From Casuarius casuarius (lineage: Eukaryota > Chordata > Aves > Casuariiformes > Casuariidae): a stretch of DNA of 64,000 bases. The position numbers and the translations under genes were made by a program. Shown here piece after piece: positions 50,060 to 61,700 of this stretch. Numbering within the stretch: the stretch's first letter is position 1; every line of letters begins with the position of its first letter. The notes under the pieces were generated by a model. It ran no database searches. It had not been told where the DNA came from and saw only the letters and a program-made list of their open reading frames with translations. The stretch is from positions 2,676,197 through 2,740,196 of the forward strand of contig PTFA01000082.1 in the NCBI GenBank assembly GCA_003342895.1, read 5' to 3'.

Positions 50060-53000
50060 AAAACAAGGTATAACTGAGAAAGATCCTAAACTCTCATACA
50101 TCAGTGCTAACTCCCTCCTCTAGTGATTGCTTTAAATAAAAATATATCGCTTGAGCAGTAAGGAAAGAAAACAAGACTGGTTATCACATCATGCTTCAGC
50201 CTGGATCCTGTTGAATTTAGCAGGGCTGGGAGCCAGTTAACAGCTGTCTCACAGGAACACACTTGCTGCTCCTCCAGCATAACAGTGCTTGCCAACCACA
50301 GGCTTCCCCCCCATTTTTGTTAGACAAAAATTATGCATTAAATATATCACTAGTCTGTTTCAGTATGGTGACTCCTGTGTTTTTAATACCCAAATTTTAG
50401 GAGTAGCATTACTACACATCTGTAAAAGCCATCTACCTTTGACAGAGGTAGTAAGACACAAGGTTTTAAGAAAATTACAGTTACTCTTTTGGAAAATTCA
50501 CATCATCTGCAAGAGGTCATTAACAAGTTCNTAACATGGCTGAAATATTTTTGAAAGATTCAATAGGCTTCAAGCAAAGGTGTTGCCACAATGAATAATC
50601 ATCCATTCGTGTTACGATCTTGCACCCATTAATTTTGGCTACACCACTGAAGCACCAGATATTGAGTAATTAATAACTGGTATACAAGCTGCGGTTTCTT
50701 ATTACACTGTAAAAATCAAAGACCATATTAACATTAAGTTTAGGTGGTGGGAAAAAAAAAAAACAAAAAAAAACCAAACACATAGAACAAAGCATCAGGT
50801 CCTACAAAGTAATTGCAGTATGGCTGAGTTTGACCGTTAGACCTTTTGGCCTTTGTTTCTACACCTAAGGACACTCCAGAATCTTCCTTTGCAAGAAGTC
50901 CTTAGAGCTGACAATTTCCTTTCATCAGATACGAAAACAACAGGTACAGGAGGGCAGATGCTTCTACCCCCACAAGAGATCACAGCTTGTCACATAGCCA
51001 ACAAAAAGCTGCTAACCATGAGCCTGCTAACTTCTAAATGTTGAGCACTCTTCGTAGTTCCCTATAAAGAGACCTTCATAGTAGGGTTTCTTTTTTTTTG
51101 TTTGTTTTTTAAAACCAAGGTAAGGAGTGTTCTGGTGCAAATCTCCAACAAGATAACATCACCAGGATGGTCTAGATCTGACCTTATTACAGCCACACAT
51201 CTGACATGACCAGAAATGATGTAGTATTATGGCCGAATCAAACATCCTTTTCAAAGGACTGCAGCAGGGTGGGCTGTCATCATGAGGCTATAGGTGTGGG
51301 AAGCAGAAGGTGTGTGTGGCATACTAAGATAGAAAGCATATGGATAGAAAACAGATTTTGTAGAAAAGATTTGCCAGGGGAGATTAAGAAAACTGTTTTC
51401 GACATTGAAAAGTAGGATTTAAATTGTAGGGCCTCACATGAATTCAGAATAAGTTTCTCCCCTCAATAAGGCAACAGGGAGAAAACCTCCATTCTCCTGC
51501 AGTCTTACAGTTACACTCATCTTGGGAATGATGTTCAGTCTTGCCAGTTAAACATTATTGAGAAATGCTGAATTTTTGTTTGCTTTGTCTTGTTCAATAA
51601 GGAAGAATACATGCAAAAGTCTGGAGGGATTTTTAAGTGCAAGACTGGAAGACTAAGTATTAGCAATCTTGAAATTACCACCACATCTACAGAGAGCTTA
51701 TCCCAGCTGTTTTCAACTGGAGAGCAGATTGCAGTAAAATCTCCTACAGCGTTCTGAATCTAGAAAGTGAGCACAACTTAATCATTCTCACCTGCCCTGC
51801 CTGTTCCTGGTGAAGAGGCTGGAGACAAAGGGAAAGCAGGAAAAAAGAACTGTAGTGAGAAGAGGAAACAATTTGCAAGTAGGTATCAAAAGAAGAGGGA
51901 AGATTACAAGAAAAGGTGTCTGTTCAGTAAAAGAAAGGATTCCTATGCAACAAATACAGAGCTGAAGTGACAAACACCTGTAAGCCAGAGTGAAAAAATA
52001 AATCCAACTACTGGTCTTATTAAATGACTCAGTTTCTGATTTATAGGAAATTCCTCAAGGATATTCCTACACTGTACATGATTATTCAGTGAAGAGCTGC
52101 CCCACATCATCTATGTGATCAGATGTGCTTTATAAATACTAGATTGGTTAAGAAAGCAGACCACTCATGATAGCATGGATTTACATACATACATTTCTCA
52201 AATAAATAGATCTGTACAGAGCTCCAAGATCCTGTAGCTACAGAGCCCTAGTACTCCAGTTAGCTCACATAGGATGGTCAGTCTGAACATGTCAGTCTAA
52301 TCCATCCCGCCAGCAAGGCCTTACACCCACAAACTCAATGGGATCAGAAAGGATAGTAAATGGAACAACAGAATAAGATTTTACAGCAGAGGGAAGTGCT
52401 TAGGCTAGAATAACTAGGACACTGTACACAGAGGGAAGAGGAGTAAGAAGCTAAAGGTGCTTGGTCAAACAAGATTCAGAATAAAGCTTCCTATATATCA
52501 TAGAATCAAAGTGTAAGAAACCATCAGTGTCACTGATGTCAGCGTTACTTGGATTCAAGACAAAACTTAATCTACAGCATGGAGAGTTCACTAGGAGACC
52601 ATGCTTCTATTCCACCAGGAAGGGTGAATCTGCATTACTAATCCTGAAGTTATAACTGAAACATTATTCTTGTCACTTTCTTCAGACCTGAGCACTCATT
52701 TTCCACATCAAAATGTTTTAATAAATGATGCATTACTGGAGATGAAAGAATACAGAACTTGCTTTAAAGAAAACAATATTTCAATAACATTTTAATGATA
52801 CTTAGTCAAAACTACCTTTAAATATCTGTCACTTGAGATCTGTATCTGCTTCTTCTCTGGGTAATTGGTTTGTTTTGTTAAAGAAACAGAAAGACATCTA
52901 TCATGCTCTTACTGCAAGTAAGAAAATTCAGCAAACATACCTGTCTCAGCTTCCAAGCCCAGCATTTCTTTATAAATATACCTGTGATCGAATAACCCTA

Positions 53001-54345
53001 TTCTAATCAGAATAACAGCACACCTCAGAATTACTGTGGTTTATAATCACAAATCATGCTTGTTATTTGATGCCCTTTGACTATCATAAGGATCCACTAA
53101 AACTGGCCTTTTCATGTAAATTGACAAAAAGTGATTAACACAGAAAGGATAAGGTCAAAAAAGTAAAGTTGATAGACACTTTCCCGTATTGTCTGTCCAT
53201 ACGGATCAGTTCATGACATACTGGCCATATGGCACATACTCAGAATCAGGACAGTTTTAGTACTGTTCAGAAAGGACATGACCTGTGAATGCTACAGTTA
53301 CAATAAAAGTTTCACATTTTATAGTTCAGTATTTCTAGCTAATGCTATGAAGCCAAGAACAATTGTATGTGTTCAAAAAATAAAAAAAAAATCAATGTTA
53401 AAGAAACTCAATAGAATTGCTTTTATGTTATAACATTTTTCACAGCAGAGTGAAAACAAAACAAAAACATACAGTCCATTACCCTTCTGAATTATCAGCC
53501 ACAGAAAATGAATGGTAAAGAGTCCTAATAATAGGAAAAATTGGATGGATTTCTTTTAAAGATGTGAAAAGAGAAAAACAAGAGCTTTCTTTGTTTTTAC
53601 AGTTCTACCTCAATCCCCCAAGCTTTACAGTCTCCCTCTAGGCCTCAACAATGTATGTTGTTGAAATTAGTCCCTTTAAAAGATAGGGGTTGAGCCATTT
53701 TCACACTGATAAAAAGCCATTTTTCTGTTTTATTAGCCACATTAGCATTCTATTGCCCTTTAAATGTCACAAGTTCAAGAGCACAACTGTACATATCCTG
53801 GAAATATTCCTGTTTGATGTAATAAAACAGAAAGGTACAATTTCCTGGGACAGATAAGGTGACAAAAAGAGGGAAATGCACAGGGCATAATAGCACTGAG
53901 TAAAACAACAGGCAGTAAAGCAAGATCGTTTCCATGTGAAGGAGGAGCAGAAGTGTTACTGAGAGCAGAGATTTAGAAAGGCTTGTTTGTGTTGTCACTA
54001 TCAAGACATGTGAAACAGCTGATGAACCTGCCACTGGCTCTAGCTCATAGAGAGGAAGAAAAATGACACTGCACTCACTTCTGGTATCTTCCCTAACCTG
54101 CTACATGCCTTTCCAAAGCTACATTTTGCATACTGACTATTCTCATTTATTAGCAGTGATTTATTTCAAAGCAGAAACTCTCAAAATTCCCTGACTGCAT
54201 GTTATCTAACCTAAAACACTGCAGGGTTATCAACAGTAACGTGAAAATTGCATAATGGTACAAAAGAGCACTTGGTGAACAAATGAATTCTGAAGTCTGC
54301 AGAATGTGACCTACCATCTTTTTCTGCCAAAGGTTATGTAGGGGG
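50060..54345. other. non-coding sequence, no gene supported
   Basis: Frames of 60-94 codons without motif. The 94-codon minus frame at 53750-54034 is hydrophobic and low-complexity. Small A-rich runs lie near 50752-50778 and a T run near 51090. A possible CR1-terminus-like string (atcatagaatcaaag) near 52497 is too short to call. Ambiguous bases lie near 49530 and 50531. Confidence 0.45.
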
Positions 54346-54348
54346 AAT

Positions 54349-54397
54349 TAAAAAAAAAAAAAAAAAAAAGGGGGGGGGGAGAGGGAGGGAGAGGGAA
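54349..54397 (+). repeat. poly(A)-poly(G) purine tract
   Basis: About 20 A are followed directly by 10 G and then GAGAGGGAGGGAGAGGG. It is a 48-nt uninterrupted purine strand with G-quadruplex and triplex potential. Confidence 0.85.
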
Positions 54398-54399
54398 AC

Positions 54400-55390
54400 A
54401 ATCCAGTAAAACTAAAGTGCTTATCCTTGTGTTGTGAACCTCTCATTTTGGAACTCGACTACATATTATTGGAGATGCATCATGACTCCCCTGTCTTAAG
54501 CACTCTCTAAGGCAGACAAGCCTGCAGCTGATGGCATTTTACTGCTTAAAATGGGGTACACATGACTTGAAAATATCACCTGGATCATCAAGCCCAGTTC
54601 CCCACAGTGGAAAGCAATGTATAATAGAATTTTACCCCAGAAGTGCCATGAAAGCATCTTCTGTATTTGTTATCACAGCCCACACTACACTTCCCACCAC
54701 CCTCTAAGAAATACAGTGCTCATTATTGTGGCTTTTGATCTTCTACTACAATGGGCCACAGGAAGACAACTCCCTTCATCTCTGTTGCTAAGTGTCGTAA
54801 GTCCCTACGATCACAAGCAATGTATTAGATAAAATCCTCAAACCATCTTAAGCAGCAAGTACATCTCATGATATCTCATGAAAGAAGGGCAAACTCTTCC
54901 TCCTCTCTCTCCTGCCCCCATCCCAGAAGTCACTGCCAACCTAATTAAGGGGAAAGGTACATATACTCACAAGAACGCATATAGCATAGGGACATACACA
55001 TCCACACAGCCGGCACACTTTTAAACTTGTAGGTTTTAACAACATGATGCCACCTGAACTGTGTCCACACCAGTAGACTCAGTGGTTTCGGTGCCTTCCA
55101 CCTCCCATAGCACAGTTTAAAAGTTACTCACATTTCACCATACCTCTCGCTCCATTAGGTTGCTTTCAAAGCCCATCCTGGTGAGGATTTCTTTTGCTAA
55201 AGCACCTTACAGACACCTACACTACGAGCCCTTTAGAGCATGTCCTGAGAGGTCTCTAGTCACATCCACACCATTCTGGAAGAGGTATCTCATGCAGTGA
55301 CATCTATTGCAAAAGCTGTCCCTCACTTTGAAACTGGTCTGCACAGGCAACACAGGAACAGCTGTCCATGCATACTACCATCAACCACTG
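54400..55390. other. non-coding sequence; possible very short CR1 relic
   Basis: No gene seen. Near 54565-54605 the phrase 'tcacctggatcatcaagccc' with 'agttcccca' resembles the antisense CR1 tail, but it is too short and diverged to call. Immediately downstream of the minus-strand frame described next, the sequence 55180-55350 has shorter open stretches on the same strand with several stops. Confidence 0.4.
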
Positions 55391-55391
55391 T

Positions 55392-56348
55392 CTATCTGGG
55401 GTCCAAAACAACCACTTGGTAAGCACAGTTAGGTCTCCTGGCAACCTCAGTCTTACCATTGGCACTGCACTGTGGCTGGGTGAGCCAAAATGTCAAAGGT
55501 GNCAACAGTGCGGCCATCATGCCATTGCCTCCGAGCAACTCTGTGCTCAAACCTTTTGAGGATGGGGCATGCTTTGGCCCCAAACACAGCTGAACACACA
55601 GACCTTCCACTCTGAGACCTTCATCTGGCAATTCTCTGAGACATTGGAGGTAGAGGAAAATGAGAGGTGGGGAGAGCTGTTGCACATGTAGGCATTCAGA
55701 TAACCCAAACCAATGGATATTAGCTGCTTTCTCTAGTGTGACCTTCATAATATGTACTGTCAGGTTTAGGAGGAAACACATAAAAGACTGACAGTCTGAA
55801 GAGCTCATTTCTACTACGGCAGCACAGGCAAGCCAAGAAAGGAGAGAGCAGTATGTCATGCCTTTACTCCAAGATGGTGATTGCTCCAGGCAACAAGAAT
55901 GTGTACTCAAGCCTACTGCAAGGACCCTGCAGTACTTGCTCAGTACTCCTGCTAGGTGTTCCAGCTGGTAGGTTGTCACCATGTTCCTGAGCATGCACTA
56001 GAGTCACAACCAGGTAGAGGCCAGGTTCTTCCTTGGGGCACTGGCCGGGTGCTGCGAGATAGCACAGTGATGAGGTCTTTGCGCACTGCGAAGCTCCACA
56101 TACCGCAATAGGCTAAGGAGAAACTCGCCTGCCATTGCTGCAGAAGCCAGCAGTACTTCTAATGCCAGATGCCTTTGCAGAAGGAATATTGGTGCACAAG
56201 ACACAATTGGTGCACAGTTGCCTCTTAGCAACAGCTTTTTGTTTAAGTAAAGCCTGCAGGTGGCCACATAAGAATGCCAAGGCAGGGGAATCTCTCTGTG
56301 CCTGCCAAAGCCAATGCAGCCCCTGGGAGGATGAATAAAAGGAGCCCC
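55392..56348 (-). pseudogene. decayed or unrecognised minus-strand coding-like frame (~320 codons, two stops)
   Basis: This is the longest open stretch in the window. The minus-strand frame is open from 56348 to 56007, interrupted by TGA and TAG two codons apart (56004-56006 and 55998-56000). It reopens at 55997, with an ATG at 55994, and runs 200 codons from there to the stop at 55392-55394. The first half is Leu/Ala/Arg-rich (LQRHLALEVLLASAAMAGEF, then LLSLLRYVELRSAQRPHH). The second half is Cys/Leu/Ser-rich (LLSWLACAAVVEMSSSD, later LQCLRELPDEGLRVEGL). Over 55453-55620 a second minus-strand frame (+1 shifted) is also open for 55 codons and reads FEHRVARRQWHDGRTV, ending near a good donor (CAATG|GTAAGA at 55456). 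That raises the possibility of a frameshift in an old gene. I recognise no family. The basic, Leu-rich start faintly recalls N-termini of some transposase-derived proteins, which is only an impression. A frame of 200 codons is unlikely by chance at the window average (expected about 0.02), but local GC is higher, which weakens that. Confidence 0.35.
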
Positions 56349-56349
56349 T

Positions 56350-57570
56350 CAGTAGAAGGGAATGTCTTACCCAGCAGGAAGCTCAAACCATCATGCCTAA
56401 ATCTGGCCCGAGGAACAGCAGCCTCAACACTTTATTTAGGCAGTGCAAATGAGCAGATAATCTAGGAACTATTGCACATCATCTGTCACAGTAAATGACT
56501 GAGCAGTCAAAGTAGTCAAAGCTGAGAAAGACAATTTCCAGTCATGTTTTCCAGTTTAGGCTGTACTGCTCCATTTGTGGTATCCATATAGCAGAGAGCA
56601 CCTTAATGAGCTCAGTGTAATCCTGAACAAAGACCTGGGCTTAGCTCATTTGCACATGCTTATCTTTCTACGCATGCTTCAGCTCCAGTTCTCTAAAAAG
56701 CTGGGTACAAGCATCTTCTAAAAAAATGAGATAAATATTTTCATGCATGGTGGCTCTTGGAATGTTAGTTCTCTTTTCTTGAAGCCTTGATGGCTCTTCC
56801 CTTGCAGTCTGTCAGGTCTGCAACTAGAGTACTAAAAATGTGCTCCCAGGAACTGTTAACTCCACTCGTCAGAGCAGTACAGCAATTCTGGTCAAAGCTG
56901 ACTGGGCTTCTGGAACTGACAGCCTGCACAATTCATCCTCTGCTATAGGCACAGATTGCCTCCTCTGTAAGAGCAGTTCCTTGCTCTGAACTAATGCACA
57001 AATCCCACACCATTCATTCAAATTGCTTCAGGAGCTATGTCTTAAGAGTGTCTTCCTGCAAGTTGAGTTAACATTTCTTCCCTCCCTCTGTTGTTTCAGA
57101 ATCCAGGAAGAGGAATTTAGGCAAAACTAGATTCAAGCTATTTTTCTGAGCTATAGAAATCACTTACTGCTTATGTTATACATTGAATCAGGGTGCTAAG
57201 CAATGTCTGCCATTTTGTTTCAGAAAAATATTGCGCCCTTTATCTGTTTCTGTATTCTCATGGGAATAGGCTAAGTATTTCTGGCAAAGACTTTAATTAA
57301 AAAATTATCTCCCTCATTTATATGAGACATGTTTCTTCCTTATCTTGTTTAACAGGGTATTTAAGCATAGTGAAGGATGCTAGGAAAGCCAAGAAAACAG
57401 GACATACTTCATTTTCCTGCATTATTAGCTAGAGCTTCAAGAAGTTGTATTTTACATAATACTACTCATGATGTTTTAGTTTAGTCATATTTTCATAACT
57501 TCTTGCTTTTTTTGATCTGTCCTTATGAAGAAAATGTCCAAACTGGAAGTATGGCATTTGCATTTCACTG
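56350..57570. other. non-coding sequence, nothing recognised
   Basis: No open frame of note and no recognisable repeat. Sequence directly upstream (minus strand) of the frame at 55.4-56.35 kb shows no CpG island or TATA-type promoter that I can point to. Confidence 0.4.
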
Positions 57571-57571
57571 C

Positions 57572-57850
57572 AATAATATGGGAATGGCCCTACCAGGTCA
57601 GGCTAGAAACCCATCTAGTCCAGAGTTCTGCCTCTGCTATGACCAGGGAAGTGCACAAAAACCGAGTAAGCAGGGCCAGATGTTCTTGGAGCACGTTCCC
57701 CAATCTCAGCAACTAGAAAGAGGGTAGCAGGAATCAAAAGTCTCCCTATGATGGGGGTGGGGGGCACAACACCCCTTTTGTAGCCATCCAACAGCGTATT
57801 AGCATCCTACCCAAACATAGGCTGTGTGGTAACTATGCCTCCTTGTCTCC
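57572..57850 (-). mobile_element. old CR1-type LINE 3' end (turtle/crocodilian-like tail)
   Basis: The plus strand reads GGGAATGGCCCTACCAGGTC, then a stretch with CCATCTAGTCCAGAGTTCTG and CCTCTGCTATGACCAGGGA. This is the familiar antisense tail of a CR1 lineage common in turtles and crocodilians (…ggccatactgggtcagacc…ccatctagcccagtatcctgtctc…gtggccag…). It differs from the tail at 23.97 and 32.6 kb, so it is a different CR1 lineage. Downstream similarity fades by about 57850. The match is from memory of the consensus. The sense strand is minus. Confidence 0.6.
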
Positions 57851-57854
57851 TCTC

Positions 57855-58690
57855 AGGTATTTAATCAAGGGCCTGTATTTTTTACTCTATGCAATGTGGA
57901 CTTTCACCAGACAGTATCCTCTTCTTGGGTGCAGGCAAATTAAGGTCACTTCTAGCCATCTTTGTGCAGTACCTCTTCTAAGCTGCTCCCAAAGAATAGG
58001 GAGCTTCCTCAGAGAGCTCTGGGGGGCCCTTGCCAATGAAATATCCAACCCTTCCCTAAAACTGGCCTCCTAATCCACGTTATCATATGGACCAGAACAT
58101 TATCTGGAATCATCTCACTTTCAGATCTGTCCCCCAACACCTCTCATCTTCCCTGTCCTTCCCCAGCCCTCTGCCTTGCATCAGTTCCCTATGCAAGGGG
58201 ATCCTTGGAAAGCAGGCTAAAATAAGGGAGAAGCTTTCTCTAGGCTTTGTCTCTTATGTGGCAAGCAAAGGCTGAAAGAGAAGAAAGGCCAGTGCTCTAA
58301 ATTTAAGTCCATGACTATTCCTCAGAGGGAAGAGTACCAAAGAGACTGGTAGGAACTTAAAATAATTCTACATTAACACAAAGCATGTTGGTTTATATTT
58401 TTCAAGCTTACAACTGAAAGCCATCCCCAACATTTAAAACTCATCCGTAAGACATTCATGACTCCTTGTTCACAACAGAAAACTTGAAAAGCAGGTCAGG
58501 CACCCCCTTTTCCTCCTTCTGCTTGGTAATTGCTGTTCAGGGGTGTAACAGAAAAAGCTTGTTGTTCCTGGAACTATTAAGAGGTTCCACCCTCACTGCT
58601 CCCACATCCCCCACTGCCAGCGCCTGCAGCAGTGACATCCACCTCAGCTACTGAAGAATAAGAGCATAATCCCCGAATTGCAGGTGCTCT
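57855..58690. other. non-coding sequence, nothing recognised
   Basis: Frames of 60-76 codons on the plus strand lack motifs. Part of this block may be further decayed CR1 sequence following the fragment at 57572-57850, but I cannot align it by eye. Confidence 0.4.
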
Positions 58691-58694
58691 TTGC

Positions 58695-58726
58695 GGGGGG
58701 GGGGGAGGGGGGTGTGCATGTGTGCC
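58695..58726 (+). repeat. G-rich tract with GT tail
   Basis: Eleven G, one A, six G, then a short TGTGCATGTGTG stretch. It has strong G-quadruplex potential on the plus strand. Confidence 0.85.
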
Positions 58727-58729
58727 CCT

Positions 58730-61700
58730 CCCAAGGAATTTGGGGGGGTTTAGGTGCCTAGTACCTGTGATACAGTGTGGGGCTGAGATTCAGCATTAGA
58801 AGCAGAAACCCATCACCCTTCCNACAGCACAACCAGAGCAAGTGGCTGTGAGAAAAACCCTGTATTTTCATTGCCTCTCCTTTACCCTACGGCAGCCATT
58901 CTCGGATCTTCCAGAAAAAAAGATGGAAGAGCCTACACATGATCGAGGGAATTTTTTGGTTTCTCTTTGGGGGGTTTTTTGTTTGTTTTTTTCTTAAAGC
59001 TATTACCCTCCCTAACGTTTTCTGGATGGTCATGATGCTGAATAGAAATGTCACAGCAAAAAATCTACTTTTCCTTTAACTAAGCAGTAAAGACACTTGT
59101 GCATCACAACCAAGAGCTGAAGGCACAGTTTTCCCGGAATAGGATATTTTGCCGATCTGAATCTCTCCCCTGGGATCAGCAATATTTCTACTTATAAAAG
59201 ACAGCTCCAGAGTGAGGCTTGTGACAGCGTCAGGGTAGCCTGGGAGATGACGGAAAAGGCAGAGGGAAAAATTCTCAGCTATTAAAAACAGACTCTAATC
59301 TATTCTTCTGTGTTTATGAAAAGAGCAATCGAAAGCTGATGCACCCCCTAAGAAGGCAAGCACTGTCATCACTGACCTTAGTGGGTGATTTGTGTGTGCC
59401 CATTGCAACACAGCCTCCTGTGCTGCACTCTGGCAGGAGAAAGGCTGTTCATCATCGGGTAGATGAGTGGAAAAAAGCAAAGCCCCCCTCCGCCCCAGCC
59501 TTGCTCAGAAGCCAGGAGAGTTGGCTGCAGCCACGGGAGCTGGCTCTGGCTGGTGCTGTAATGCACGGGATGCAAGGAGCTCCAATGTGCATCCTTGTCC
59601 TTGAATGGATGGAATGTCAGATCTGATCATGTGTTTGCTATGCCAGACATACTGAGCCGGCCTGCAAAACAGGCTGCTTGCTTTACTGACACCACGTGGA
59701 GAGACTGCTGCTTCCTCAGTGATGACGACCTGCAACTTTGGACCTGTGCTCCTCAACCACAGCCAGGACCCTGCTCACCTTCTCTGCACTGATTTGATAT
59801 TACAAAGTAACTGGAGAGCCAGTTAATAAAGACCCCCAGCAAAAACTGCCCATACCTAAGCAAGACTCCTACAACATAGAGTTAGCAGCGCACAACAGGG
59901 CTGCAGCAACTTTACCCCCAGCAATTCTTACCTTGCATGATGACTTTCGGGTGAGGGATCCATCCAGGAACAGTCAGGTCCTTACCTGCCAAGGTCGAGG
60001 GCATAAAGAGGACACAGCTTAAATTTTCTGTGTCCTGAGCAGGAAGTGACGGAGAGCCAAGACTACAGGATCACATATGTTTGCTGTTGCAACAGCTACT
60101 CCCTCTCCCTAATGCTTCCATACATTTCTCTCTTCACAGGGACCATTTGGTAGGTTTCTCATAGTACAGACACTGTCTAACACCAGAAGGCCTAGGCATA
60201 CATGGGGGATCCTTTAAAGCCTTATATGAAAAAGACACAGGAGGTTAAAAAAAATGCTAAGGTTACTTTTGAAAACTGCTTTCTGCCTCTTTAAAAACAA
60301 AACGAAGTAAAGTATTTTCTTATAGGCTTTACTAAACACAATATGAACTAAAAATCATGTCCCAAACTCAGGGTATGTACATGAGGCAAAATACCAGAGA
60401 GCAGAGAGAAAACAATGTTTACATTATTGTATGAAAACTGTTCTTTTCCATCACTAGTTTTCAGAGGCTAAAGGTAATGAAGAATGGTAGCTGAGAAGCT
60501 GACATGAAGTATCTATTATTTCTTCTAATATTTAGGATCTGTAATTAAAGAGATTTCAGCCCCCCAACACGATTAAAGAGCTGTATAAAACTGTCATAGC
60601 AAGAGAAAATCCTCTGCATTTTGTTAATGGCACTAGAATGCTTGAGATATACAGGTCAGTTGTAACTGATGGGTTCTTATTTCTTTTAATATAGCAAAAT
60701 AAATCCTACGAATTTGGAAAATCTACATTTCATAAAGTCAGAACAAATCAAAATGAGCCCTTGCTGTTCTCCACCAGCTTTTTCCAATCCAATACTTCTT
60801 TCTCTATCCTCTCTTCTTTCACATATATTTTTTTCCCCTAAGAAACATAAATTAAGAGCTTAAAATACCCCATATATTTGATTTTTTTTTTTTGAAGTAA
60901 TTGAGGTTTCAGGCAGTGAAGCCAAGGATATAAACACAACTGAAACTCATGACCACTCTATTCTTTCAATATTAAAACCATATTTTTAACATCTTTCACA
61001 TGACTAAGCTGCAAATCCAAAATCTTGTTATACATGGCCATACACTTCAAGTAGCAAAAGGATGCTGAGCGACAAGTTTCCATACAAGATTTCCACAAGT
61101 CACACACTGTACAACACAGATGTTTTTCTTAGACAAACAGCAGGGCTTTTATTATAAAACACTTTAAAATTCAGTGCAGTGACCAAGACAGAAACTCCCG
61201 GTCCTCATTATAACTTATTACTCACTCAGCTGATACACAAATACACTTTCACAAATACTGGTGCTAAGTTTATGCAGAGGAATATTGTCACTTATAGTCA
61301 TACAAGTATCTTTCTCTTTACACCCCTTCTATTCCAGGCTGTGAACTCATCAGGGCCAACAGAATCACAGCCAGTCTGATCGCCAAATAAACCCCAGAAT
61401 CTAAATATCAATAGATCCCATTTCAAAGCCTGTTATTAACCATAGGAAGTACATACAAATTCACTGAATTCAGTGGAAGTAATGTTGGAGGAGAGAACAG
61501 ACCTTCAAGTGCTAGGGTGCAGCTGTAAGGTAGTTCTAAAGACAGGGCTCCTAAACCATTTCTCCCAGTATGATACTGAATGGGATTACACTCCTAAATC
61601 TGAATTTCCACTACATTGCACCTCATGTAAAAGGNGTAGTAATTTACTACTGCACAAAGGGAATGTAAAGTGCTCATAAACCAGATCTGTAAGGGAAGTT

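Noticed and set aside
52497..52540. String resembling the CR1 terminal repeat (atcatagaatca)
   Set aside because: It is too short, and the following sequence does not continue as a CR1 tail.
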